From an uncultured Verrucomicrobiota bacterium (GTDB lineage: Bacteria > Verrucomicrobiota > Kiritimatiellia > CAIVKH01): DNA of 64,000 bases. Shown here one piece after another: positions 35,600 to 41,936 of the stretch. Position numbers and translations under genes: made by a program. The stretch lies in NCBI GenBank assembly GCA_937872895.1, contig CALMUP010000008.1, forward strand, positions 132,976 to 196,975, in the 5' to 3' direction. How positions within the stretch are numbered: position 1 is the stretch's first letter; each line of letters begins with the position of its first letter. The notes below the pieces were generated by a model. The model searched no databases. It had not been told where the DNA came from and saw nothing but the letters and a program-made list of their open reading frames with translations.

Positions 35600-36493
35600 A
35601 TGAAGAAACTGTTGAAATTTATTCTCGTCGTCGTCCTGCTGCTGGTCATTGCCCTCGTGTTCTTTGCCGGGCCGGTGGTAAAGAATGCCGTCAACCAGGC
35701 CGGCCCCGGCATCATGGGCGTCCCGGTCACCCTCGGTGATGCGAAGGTCTCCCTGCTGCAGGGCCGGATTCACTTGAAGGATCTGGTCGTCGGGAATCCG
35801 GAGGGATTCAAGACGGACAACCTGTTCGCGATGGGCGCGCTCAACGTCGAGATCGACATGGCCAGCCTGTTCACCGACACCATCGTGGTCCGCGAGATCG
35901 CGGTCATCAGGCCCGAGGTGACCTACGAGATGACCTTGTCCGGAAGCAACGTCGGTGCGCTGCAGGAGCAGATGGCGGGTGATGCGGAACCGGCCACGGA
36001 CGCGCCGGTGGAGGAAGAGGCACCGGCTCCGGCGGACGAGGCGAAGGCGGGCAAGAGGGTCATCATCGAGAAGTTTGTGCTGAACGAGGGCCAGATCAAC
36101 CTCAGCCTGCCGGCCATGATGGGCACGGCGGTGCCGTTGCCGTTGCCGCCCATCGAATTGACCGATATCGGCAAGGAGAAGCCCGAAGGCTTGACCGATG
36201 TGATCGGGGACATCTTCAGTGCGATCTTCGGTGCGGTCACCAAAGTGGTCACGTCTTCGGGCAAGTTGCTCGGCGACGGAGTCAAGGCGGTTGGTCAGGG
36301 CGCTGCGGCGGTGGGTGGTGTGGCCGTGGACGGAGTGACTGCGGTGGGTGGTGTGGCCGTCGATGGCGCGGCTGCCGTCGGTGGTGCAGCCGTCGGCGCC
36401 GGCAAGGCGGTTGGCAAGGGTGTTGCAAATGCCGTGGGCGGGGTCTTGAACGTGTTGGGTGGTTCGGGTGACGAAGGCGAAAAGAAGGAATAA
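35600..36493 (+). CDS. AsmA-like anchored protein with Gly/Ala/Val repeat tail
   Basis: 297 residues, 17 bases after dus. An N-terminal transmembrane helix (FILVVVLLLVIALVFFAGPV) precedes an AsmA-type segment (VTLGDAKVSLLQGRIHLKDLVVGNPEGFKT cut to strands, FKTDNLFAMGALNVEIDMAS, TIVVREIAVIRPEVTYE). An Ala/Glu-rich linker follows at about 125-155. The last 60 residues are a low-complexity chain of AAAVGGVAVDGVTAVGG type, encoded by near-identical tandem DNA. AsmA-like proteins help move lipids to the outer membrane; the role here is inferred. An ATG start and AAGGAG-type ribosome site agree. Confidence 0.65.
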   Translation: MKKLLKFILVVVLLLVIALVFFAGPVVKNAVNQAGPGIMGVPVTLGDAKVSLLQGRIHLKDLVVGNPEGFKTDNLFAMGALNVEIDMASLFTDTIVVREIAVIRPEVTYEMTLSGSNVGALQEQMAGDAEPATDAPVEEEAPAPADEAKAGKRVIIEKFVLNEGQINLSLPAMMGTAVPLPLPPIELTDIGKEKPEGLTDVIGDIFSAIFGAVTKVVTSSGKLLGDGVKAVGQGAAAVGGVAVDGVTAVGGVAVDGAAAVGGAAVGAGKAVGKGVANAVGGVLNVLGGSGDEGEKKE

Positions 36494-36519
36494 TCCGCGT
36501 TTCGCGGGGGAGTTGCGTG

Positions 36520-36861
36520 ATGAAGAAATGGTTGGCGGTAGTAGTATTGGTTCTATCGGCCGGTCTGGCTTCAGCTGAAAAAGCGGGTGTCAAGGTGGCG
36601 GAGCTCTCCGCCGGGGGCGACGCCAAGGAAGTCAAGGTCGAGCAACAGGTCTCGAAGGTTGTGATCACCTGCACCGAAGGCAGTGTGATCATCAACACGG
36701 TGGTCGTGCGCAACGGCAGCCAGGCAACGCCACACAAGGTCGGCGCGCGCATCAACAAGGGCGAGACGCAGCAGATTACCGTGGGCGATCGGGTGGATTG
36801 CACCGGCTTGCGGATCAGCGACGACGGTCGCGGTACCTACGTGGTGCGCGTCAAGAAATAG
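36520..36861 (+). CDS. Small secreted protein, unknown function
   Basis: 113 residues. MKKWLAVVVLVLSAGLASAE is a signal peptide cleaved after ASA. The mature part is basic and beta-rich (EVKVEQQVSKVVITCTEGSV, IINTVVVRNGSQATPHKVGA, RGTYVVRVKK), like small DUF2541-type periplasmic proteins. GTG 36517 in frame is a less likely start. It follows the AsmA-like gene by 26 bases and its end overlaps the convergent gene by 11 bp. Confidence 0.65.
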   Translation: MKKWLAVVVLVLSAGLASAEKAGVKVAELSAGGDAKEVKVEQQVSKVVITCTEGSVIINTVVVRNGSQATPHKVGARINKGETQQITVGDRVDCTGLRISDDGRGTYVVRVKK

Positions 36862-37591
36862 AAGCGGCGGAACGGTTCGCCATCGCGAGCGTATCGGCCT
36901 CGATGGCGGCCTTGTCGCTCAACGGCCCGGGAAACGGCAGGAATGCCCATCCCGGGCCTTTTTTCTGATCCGCGCCGTAGCCATCCACCCCGGCGATGCG
37001 TCGTTCCGGCTGGATGTTCCGGTTGGCCAGAGCGAGCAATTGTTCCTCCTCGCGCGCATTCAGCGGATTGCGCCGGGCCAGCGCGGCAGCGTCGAGGTGG
37101 ATGCGTTGGCCGGAGAACAATTCGAAACAGGCCTGCTCGGGGATCAGTCGGTAGAGCCGGTTCGCCCCGCGCGGATAGTGTTCCATCAGTACGTCGAAGT
37201 AGCGGTGATGGCGGTCGAGGCTGTCGTGGTCGCCCGGGTCGACCAGGGTCAGCAGGCCGGTCAGGATCAGGATGCTGTGTTCGTTGCCCTCGGCGTCCAC
37301 CCGGTGCGGGAGGCGCAGGGTCATCGTGGTATTGGTCAGGATCAGGTGGTGGTGCGGGTTCGGGCTGCTGTAATGCAGGAGCGGGTGACCGCGCCGGTCG
37401 AGGCAGTAGGGGACATCGACACAGAACGCATACCGTGCGCAGCCGCCGGTGGCCATGGCGAGGGTCGCCTCGAACCGGCTGCGCAGCAAGGCGTGGGCCT
37501 GGCGCATCCGTTCCTCGGGCGCAAGTTCGAGGTATTGCTCTGGTGAAAAGTGATCCACCCCGTTACGATAAAACCGAAACCTACGGAACAC
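36851..37591 (-). CDS. Possible HugZ-like (FMN-binding split barrel) protein
   Basis: 246 residues from GTG at 37591 on the minus strand; GTG at 37558 is an alternative. The pattern ALLRSRFEATLAMATGG, then HYSSPNPHHHLILTNTTMTL, GLLTLVDPGDHDSL, FDVLMEHYPRG and PEQACFELFSGQRIHLDAAA follows the order of HugZ/pyridoxamine-phosphate-oxidase-like proteins: split-barrel strands, a D..... YL..HP-like helix and the FxLxxxxxxxGxF-like end. Many positions deviate, so this is a weak call. It would bind haem or FMN. The start region overlaps the psuG promoter area, implying divergent transcription. Confidence 0.45.
   Translation of the reverse strand: MFRRFRFYRNGVDHFSPEQYLELAPEERMRQAHALLRSRFEATLAMATGGCARYAFCVDVPYCLDRRGHPLLHYSSPNPHHHLILTNTTMTLRLPHRVDAEGNEHSILILTGLLTLVDPGDHDSLDRHHRYFDVLMEHYPRGANRLYRLIPEQACFELFSGQRIHLDAAALARRNPLNAREEEQLLALANRNIQPERRIAGVDGYGADQKKGPGWAFLPFPGPLSDKAAIEADTLAMANRSAASIS
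36924..36964 (+). terminator. Intrinsic terminator for the dus-AsmA-secreted protein operon
   Basis: GGCCCGGG (36924-36931) pairs with CCCGGGCC (36951-36958), with an inner GGC/GCC pair in the loop, followed by six T (36959-36964). It acts on the plus strand, 63 bases after the stop at 36,861. It lies inside the 3' coding part of the convergent gene, so its sequence serves both. Confidence 0.8.
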
Positions 37592-37596
37592 AACCC

Positions 37597-38493
37597 ATGA
37601 AGCTCATCTATCATCCCGACGTGGACCACGCGCTGAAGGCGGGTCGACCGGTCGTCGCGCTCGAAAGCACCCTGATCACCCACGGCCTGCCGCGGCCCGA
37701 CAATGCGCGGGTGGGGCGGTTGCTCGAGCAGACGGTGCGCGAGGCGGGGGCGGTCCCGGCGACGATCGCGATCCTCGACGGGGTTCCGCACATCGGGTTG
37801 GACGGGGAGCAACTCGATCGACTGGCCGGTACCGACGGTGTGCGCAAGTGCAGCCTGCGCGACCTGCCCATCGCACTCGCGCGGGGCGAACACGGCGGCA
37901 CCACGGTGGCAACCACGATGTACTTCGCCAGGGCGGCCGGCATCGCGGTATTCGCCACCGGCGGGATCGGCGGGGTGCACCGCGGGCATCCGTTCGATGT
38001 CAGCAACGACCTCGAGGCGCTGGGCACGATCCCGGTGGCGGTGGTCTGTGCCGGGGCCAAATCCATCCTCGACCTGCCCCTCACCCTCGAAGTGCTCGAA
38101 ACCAGGGGGGTGCCGGTGGTGGGATTCCGCACGGACACCTTTCCGGCTTTTTACACGCGCAGCAGTGGATTGCCGATCGATGCGCGGTGTGAGACGGCGG
38201 GGGAGATTGCCGCGATCATCCGGCAACGGAACCAGCTCGGTTTGATGCAGGCCGTGCTGGTGGCCAATCCGGTGCCGGAGGCGGAGGCCCTTCCGGCGTC
38301 GCTCGCGGAGGCGGCGATCGCCCAGGCCCTGGCCGATGCGGAAGCCCAGGGGATCAAGGGCAAGGCGGTCACGCCGTTCCTGCTCGCGCGGGTCAGTGCG
38401 TTGACCGAGGCGAAAAGCAAAAGCGCCAACCTCGCCCTGCTGGTCAACAACGCCCGGCTCGGAGCACAAATCGCCAAGGCCCTGGTTGTGTAA
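37597..38493 (+). CDS. psuG: Pseudouridine-5'-phosphate glycosidase
   Basis: 298 residues from ATG 37597. VVALESTLITHGLPRPDNAR is the near-invariant N-terminus. VRKCSLRDLPIALARGEHGG includes the active-site Lys, and TTVATTMYFARAAGIAVFAT follows. FATGGIGGVHRG, VVCAGAKSILDLPLTLE and EVLETRGVPVVGFRTDTFPAFY complete the family. It splits pseudouridine 5'-phosphate into uracil and ribose 5-phosphate. The usual PsuK kinase partner is absent nearby. The integron cassette array begins 8 bases after its stop. Confidence 0.95.
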   Translation: MKLIYHPDVDHALKAGRPVVALESTLITHGLPRPDNARVGRLLEQTVREAGAVPATIAILDGVPHIGLDGEQLDRLAGTDGVRKCSLRDLPIALARGEHGGTTVATTMYFARAAGIAVFATGGIGGVHRGHPFDVSNDLEALGTIPVAVVCAGAKSILDLPLTLEVLETRGVPVVGFRTDTFPAFYTRSSGLPIDARCETAGEIAAIIRQRNQLGLMQAVLVANPVPEAEALPASLAEAAIAQALADAEAQGIKGKAVTPFLLARVSALTEAKSKSANLALLVNNARLGAQIAKALVV

Positions 38494-38661
38494 TACAACT
38501 GTTCTGCAGGAAGACCGATGAGCTCAATCGACAGAGCACAATTGAAAGAGGCTGGGGAATCTGGTTGTGGCGGATCGCCGTTATACAGGTCACGTGCTGG
38601 CAAGTAATGCCTCACGACAAACAACTACCCGTGAGAATGATTTGAAGAGTCTAAGCCTTTG

Positions 38662-38799
38662 ATGAATTACGACAAGAGGTCCGCCGATACGGCGGCCCTC
38701 TTGAAGGGGTCAAAAGGTGTTAAAGTCATGACGACGTCAGAAAAGACACAAGATGCTGAAAGTGGCCAAGATAGACTGTACAGGTACAAGATTGTCTAG
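38662..38799 (+). CDS. Possible 45-residue peptide in cassette 1
   Basis: ATG 38662 to TAG 38799 reads MNYDKRSADTAALLKGSKGV then a polar tail ending LYRYKIV. No ribosome site is convincing, and the strong 38674-38702 hairpin would cover its first codons, so translation is doubtful. Listed because it is the longest plus-strand frame in the cassette. Confidence 0.25.
   Translation: MNYDKRSADTAALLKGSKGVKVMTTSEKTQDAESGQDRLYRYKIV
38674..38702 (+). terminator. Hairpin inside cassette 1
   Basis: AAGAGG (38674-38679) and CCGCCG (38681-38686) pair with CGGCGG (38690-38695) and CCTCTT (38697-38702), one mismatch, loop ATA. Strong enough to end transcription coming from psuG; only a short T stretch follows. 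Alternatively a structured RNA element of the cassette. Confidence 0.45.
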
Positions 38800-38840
38800 G
38801 TGTTTACTGGTTAAAAACTGAGTAGGAAAGAAGTCGAAAT

Positions 38841-38903
38841 GCAGAACACGTATCGCCAGGTTGACGCGGCGAAGCGCCGCGCACCTGCGATTTGTCGTTA
38901 TGC
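38841..38903 (+). other. attC site 1 (cassette 1 / cassette 2 junction)
   Basis: R'' GCAGAAC at 38841-38847 and R' GTTATGC at 38897-38903. Between them ATCGC-C-AGGT pairs with ACCT-GCGAT, leaving an extrahelical C, then CGCGGCG-AAG-CGCCGCG forms the apical stem. Unpaired spacers ACGT and TTGTC separate the boxes from the stem, as in canonical attC. Confidence 0.85.
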
Positions 38904-38919
38904 TGCTAAGAATATCCAC

Positions 38920-38948
38920 TTGACACCTGTAACGCCACTGGTTACATT
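38920..38948 (+). promoter_or_regulatory. higBA promoter with overlapping operator
   Basis: TTGACA (38920-38925), 17-base spacer, TACATT (38943-38948). The spacer and -10 contain the inverted repeat TGTAAC (38928-38933) / GTTACA (38941-38946), a likely HigA operator. The expected start of transcription falls near the higB ATG (38955), so the mRNA would have almost no leader. The promoter is inside the cassette. Confidence 0.7.
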
Positions 38949-38954
38949 CTGTCC

Positions 38955-39233
38955 ATGATCAAAAGTTTCCGTCACCGTGGACTCGAGCGATATTTCACTA
39001 AAGGTAGCAAAGCCGGAATTCAGGCGAACCACGAAAAGCGAATCCGTTTGATCCTGGCGAGACTTCATGCCTCGACCTCACCGCGAGATATGTATCTACC
39101 CGGCCTACGACTGCATGAATTGACGGGCGATCGAAAAGGAACATGGTCGGTCAGCGTGAGCGGAAATTGGCGCATCACATTCCGATTTGTCGGGGAAGAT
39201 GCCGAAGTTGTTGATTACGAGGACTATCACTAG
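38955..39233 (+). CDS. higB: HigB-family toxin (RelE/ParE superfamily)
   Basis: 92 residues from ATG 38955. IKSFRHRGLERYFTKGSKAG, then RLHASTSPRDMYLPGLRLHE and GTWSVSVSGNWRITFRFVGE followed by VDYEDYH is the HigB/'plasmid maintenance system killer' pattern. The C-terminal YEDYH end holds the catalytic-type Tyr/His of this mRNase fold. HigB cleaves mRNA in the ribosomal A site; HigA blocks it. First gene of cassette 2, ahead of higA by 12 bases, toxin-first order as usual for higBA. Lower G+C than the chromosome. Confidence 0.92.
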   Translation: MIKSFRHRGLERYFTKGSKAGIQANHEKRIRLILARLHASTSPRDMYLPGLRLHELTGDRKGTWSVSVSGNWRITFRFVGEDAEVVDYEDYH

Positions 39234-39245
39234 AGGAGACAGAAC

Positions 39246-39533
39246 ATGAGAATGCACAATCCACCCCATCCCGGAGAAGTATTGCGCGATTTGTGCCTTG
39301 AGCCGTTAGGCATCTCTGTCACCGATGCCGCCGACGCTCTTGGCGTAAGTCGCAAGACCCTTTCTTCGATTCTGAATGGTCGAGCAGGAATCAGCCCCGA
39401 GATGGCCATTCGCCTTGCCAAGGCTTTCGACACGAGTCCTGAGAGTTGGCTCAATCAGCAGATGCAGTTTGACCTTTGGGAGGCCGAGCAACACACAAAG
39501 CACCTGAAGGTTCACAAACTGAATGCAGCATAA
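39246..39533 (+). CDS. higA: HigA-family antitoxin
   Basis: 95 residues from ATG 39246 (GGAGA upstream; ATG 39252 is possible). [20 protein letters not shown] is the HigA opening, then a HTH_3 domain: [20 protein letters not shown] and [20 protein letters not shown]. It binds HigB and represses the pair at the promoter palindrome. Its TAA stop lies inside the R'' box of attC2, so no bases are wasted between gene and recombination site, as in compact integron cassettes. Confidence 0.93.
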   Translation: MRMHNPPHPGEVLRDLCLEPLGISVTDAADALGVSRKTLSSILNGRAGISPEMAIRLAKAFDTSPESWLNQQMQFDLWEAEQHTKHLKVHKLNAA

Positions 39534-39581
39534 CATGTGGCTGGTGGGGACACTTCGTGCCCCACAGCCTTTTCGTTCGAG
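39528..39581 (+). other. attC site 2 (cassette 2 / cassette 3 junction)
   Basis: R'' GCATAAC at 39528-39534 and R' GTTCGAG at 39575-39581. The stem is GGCT-G-GTGGGG-A-CAC pairing with GTG-CCCCAC-AGCC around TTC, leaving two extrahelical bases (G and A) on one strand. Unpaired spacers ATGT and TTTTC flank the stem. Length 54 bp. Confidence 0.85.
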
Positions 39582-39588
39582 AAACAAG

Positions 39589-39936
39589 ATGAAGGCACTG
39601 ACAACAATCTGTATCGCAACGCTGCTCATCGCCGGGTGCCGTTCTGCCGGCACGGAAATCAGTCGAGACAACCTTGAGCAGGCGTTTATTCTTAACTCGT
39701 CGCGCACATTCATAGGTTATTACTACCTTGGCACCGACGATGCGCATCATCATTTCGTGGCAAGGTGGCAATATCAGCCCGATCGATATTTCTGCATACT
39801 CAAGGATCACTTGCCCGTGTCAGTCGAACACCCGATTTCAGACAAAGGTATAGAGCTGTTTCTGGTTGCGACGACAAACCTTCCGCTTAATGAGTTTTGC
39901 AAGATAGGGAACAACAAGATTTACATAACAAAATGA
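39589..39936 (+). CDS. Small lipoprotein of cassette 3
   Basis: 115 residues from ATG 39589, 8 bases after the attC2 boundary. MKALTTICIATLLIAGCRSA carries a lipobox (LIAGC). The mature part has a Tyr-rich piece (FIGYYYLGTDDAHHHFVARW) and the sequence YFCILKDHLPVSVEHPISDK. No family recognised. Typical of integron cassettes, many of which carry secreted or surface proteins without known function. No clear ribosome site. Confidence 0.65.
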   Translation: MKALTTICIATLLIAGCRSAGTEISRDNLEQAFILNSSRTFIGYYYLGTDDAHHHFVARWQYQPDRYFCILKDHLPVSVEHPISDKGIELFLVATTNLPLNEFCKIGNNKIYITK

Positions 39937-39938
39937 AT

Positions 39939-40000
39939 CTCGAACATGCGCCCCAGGCATTGCGTCAAGGACGCCGCGCACCTGAGGTTTGGCGTCGGGC
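39939..40000 (+). other. attC site 3 (cassette 3 / cassette 4 junction)
   Basis: R'' CTCGAAC at 39939-39945 and R' GTCGGGC at 39994-40000 (a C in place of the second T). Apical stem GCGTC-AAG-GACGC; then CAGG pairs with CCTG and CC with GG around a mismatched position. Its right half GCCGCGCACCTG.G.TTTG.CGT is nearly the same as in attC1, as expected for sites of one integron lineage. Confidence 0.78.
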
Positions 40001-40020
40001 TGCTTAAACACATCAACTGT

Positions 40021-40713
40021 ATGAATAAAGCGATCGCCTTGCTTGGTGAATACACCCCGACATTTCCACCGCACGCGTCGACCAATGCGGCTATTGAGCA
40101 TTCTCGAAACATGCTGGGTTTGGATGTAGTCGCAAACTGGGTTTCAACCGAGGATATCGACACTACGCTGTTTGAACGCTACTCCGGCATATGGGTAGCG
40201 CCGGGGAGTCCATACAAGTGCATGGAGAAAACGCTTTGGGCCATTCGTTATGCGAGGGAAAACAACATCCCTTGTTTGGGCACATGCGGCGGTTTCCAGC
40301 ACATGGTGATCGAATATGCCCGTAACGTCCTTGGGTTCAAGGACGCTCAACACGCCGAATACGATCCTTATTCCTCCCGTCTTTTTATTTCACGATTGTC
40401 CTGCTCACTGGTTGGTCGCGAGATGATGCTTGAATTTGCACCGGGGTCTCACGTTGCCGGAATTTACGAACGTTTATCCGCTCGTGAGCGCTATTATTGT
40501 GATTTTGGGGTTAATCCAGAGTACATTCGTGCATTGAATCAAGGTCCGCTGAGAATTTCCGGTTCCGACACCGAGGGAGACGCCCGCATCGTCGAGTATC
40601 CCGGACATCCATTTTTCATCGGTACGTTATTCGTACCCCAGATGCGTTCCAGACCAGAAGCGCCACACCCTTTGGTATCGAACTTTCTCTTGGCTATCCG
40701 AGGCGCAGCCTGA
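40021..40713 (+). CDS. CTP-synthase C-terminal-like glutamine amidotransferase relative
   Basis: 230 residues from ATG 40021. NKAIALLGEYTPTFPPHAST, then GIWVAPGSPYKCMEKTLWAI and PCLGTCGGFQHMVIEYARNV with the nucleophile-type Cys match the class I amidotransferase domain of CTP synthase. EYPGHPFFIGTLFVPQMRSR is the last region: CTP synthase has ..QFHPE there, but here FVPQ replaces it, so the catalytic His and Glu are missing. The family is annotated elsewhere as CTP synthase C-terminal-related protein. Its stop TGA lies inside the attC4 R'' box. It has no partner synthetase domain. A standard glutaminase activity is unlikely. Confidence 0.75.
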   Translation: MNKAIALLGEYTPTFPPHASTNAAIEHSRNMLGLDVVANWVSTEDIDTTLFERYSGIWVAPGSPYKCMEKTLWAIRYARENNIPCLGTCGGFQHMVIEYARNVLGFKDAQHAEYDPYSSRLFISRLSCSLVGREMMLEFAPGSHVAGIYERLSARERYYCDFGVNPEYIRALNQGPLRISGSDTEGDARIVEYPGHPFFIGTLFVPQMRSRPEAPHPLVSNFLLAIRGAA

Positions 40714-40768
40714 CCTGCGCCTCCAGCACCACGCCCGAAGCGGGCGGTTCTGCGGCTTGGCGCTCATC
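40708..40768 (+). other. attC site 4 (last cassette / rlmN junction)
   Basis: R'' GCCTGAC at 40708-40714, overlapping the amidotransferase stop. R' is degenerate, GCTCATC at 40762-40768, as expected where a cassette abuts flanking DNA. Apical stem CGCCCG-AAG-CGGGCG; then GCA/TGC and GCC/GGC pair further out. The right spacer CTTGGC resembles TTTGGC of attC3. It touches the rlmN stop (40764-40766). Confidence 0.65.
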
Positions 40769-41786
40769 CCGTCGCGCCGGCCAGTTGTCCGCAGGCGGCG
40801 GCGATGTCATCCCCGAGTGACCGGCGCAACGTGACCTTGAACCCTTCCTGGCGCAGGGCCCTGGCGAAGGCCTCGCGCGCGGTGGCGCTCACCGGCTCAA
40901 ACCCCGAGCCGGGGTGGGCATTGAATTGAATCAGGTTGATATGGACCTCCTTGCCGCGCAGGTAGTCGATCAGGGCGGCGAGGTCGTCGGCTCCGTCGTT
41001 CACGCCCTTCAAGAGCACGTATTCGACCATCAGCGGGTAAGGGTGTCCAACCTCCGGAAACGCGTCGCGCAGCCGTTCCAGGGTCTGGGACTTCCCGGCC
41101 GGCATCAGGTGTTTCCGGACCTCCTGGCGGGCGCTGTGCAGGCTCAGGGCGAGGTTCACGGTGGGATACCGTTCGCGGAAGCGGGCCATGGCGGCGACCA
41201 TGCCGACGGTCGAGACCATCAGGTGCCGGTCGGCGAGGTAGAACGCGCGGGGATCGCGCAACGTGTCGAGGGCGGCATGTAGGTTCTTTTCGTTGTGCAG
41301 CGGTTCGCCCATGCCCATGAACACCACGTTGCGGAGGGTGCGGCCTTCGTCGCGCACGATGCGCTGGGCGAGGGCGACCTGGTCGAGGATCTCGTCGCGG
41401 GTCAGGTTGCGGGCGAGGCCGAGTTTCGCGGTCGCGCAGAACGCGCAGTTCGCGGCGCAGCCGACCTGCGACGAGATGCACAGGCTGGTGCGGCCGCTGG
41501 CCACGCGCAGGATTACCGCCTCGATCCGGTGACCGTCCACCGTGCGCAGCGCCAGCTTGCTCGCGCCGTCGAGCGTCGAGTCCTGCCGGCTCTCCAGGGT
41601 CAGGCGGGGCAGTGCCACCTCGGCGCGGAAAGCCGCGCGTTGCCGGTCGGGCAGGGTGGCCAGGCAATCCTCCACGGGGAGCGCCTTCTTGAAGAAGGCG
41701 ACCCGGAACCGCTTCAGCGCCGCCTCGTCCAGCCCGTTCCGGCTCGCCCACCGGGCCAGTCCGTCGATGTCGTACACGGAGATCAT
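40764..41786 (-). CDS. rlmN: RlmN/Cfr-family 23S rRNA and tRNA methyltransferase
   Basis: 340 residues with the start set at ATG 41786 (MISVYDIDGLARW), where the family begins; the frame continues 24 codons upstream. The radical SAM motif is GCAANCAFCATA (CxxxCxxC). RNVVFMGMGEPLHNEKNL, STVGMVAAMARFRE and LALSLHSARQEVRKHLMPA with EYVLLKGVNDGADD complete the RlmN pattern. It methylates C2 of A2503 in 23S rRNA and A37 in some tRNAs. The C-terminal Cys is in DIAAACGQLAG. Convergent with psuG across the cassette array. Confidence 0.9.
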   Translation of the reverse strand: MISVYDIDGLARWASRNGLDEAALKRFRVAFFKKALPVEDCLATLPDRQRAAFRAEVALPRLTLESRQDSTLDGASKLALRTVDGHRIEAVILRVASGRTSLCISSQVGCAANCAFCATAKLGLARNLTRDEILDQVALAQRIVRDEGRTLRNVVFMGMGEPLHNEKNLHAALDTLRDPRAFYLADRHLMVSTVGMVAAMARFRERYPTVNLALSLHSARQEVRKHLMPAGKSQTLERLRDAFPEVGHPYPLMVEYVLLKGVNDGADDLAALIDYLRGKEVHINLIQFNAHPGSGFEPVSATAREAFARALRQEGFKVTLRRSLGDDIAAACGQLAGATG

Positions 41787-41936
41787 GCCGGGCAGGATAA
41801 CCGGGGGTGGCCGGACTTGGGAAGGGAAGAAGCGCGCGGGTGGCGTCCGGTTGTGCACCCGTTCTAATCGCTTGATTTATCGGGCTCGGGGGGCCTATTT
41901 TAGCCGCTCATTCCGTAGCACGAAACGAGTACCATC

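Larger units (their letters stand above)
38502..38897 (+). other. Cassette 1, without a clear gene
   Basis: 396 bp with no ORF above 45 codons. It has a frame at 38518-38607 (29 residues) and one at 38662-38799 (45 residues), neither with known homologues nor firm ribosome sites. A strong hairpin lies at 38674-38702. It may be a non-coding, RNA-producing or decayed cassette. It begins just after psuG at the boundary GTTCTGC (38501-38507). Confidence 0.6.
38502..40762 (+). other. Integron cassette array without integrase (CALIN), four cassettes
   Basis: Four cassettes are delimited by recombination points G^TT: 38502-38897, 38898-39575, 39576-39994 and 39995-40762. Each ends in an attC-like hairpin in plus orientation. 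The 7-bp 5' boundary of each cassette matches the reverse complement of its own 3' R'' box: GTTCTGC/GCAGAAC, GTTATGC/GCATAAC and GTTCGAG/CTCGAAC exactly, GTCGGGC/GCCTGAC with one G-T pair. This is the mark of circular cassettes. G+C is visibly lower than in psuG and rlmN. No integron integrase is in the window; the array fits snugly between the 3' ends of two convergent core genes. Confidence 0.88.

Noticed and set aside
39946-40020. Longer amidotransferase starting at 39946 (MRPRHCVKD)
   Set aside because: These codons lie within attC3; the family start MNKAIALLGEY is at 40021.
40733-40753. GCCCGAA and GTTCTGC as the R''/R' boxes of the last attC
   Set aside because: They sit on or against the apical stem (CGCCCG-AAG-CGGGCG) and would leave no L boxes; GCCTGAC at 40708 and the boundary at 40762 give a site of normal length.
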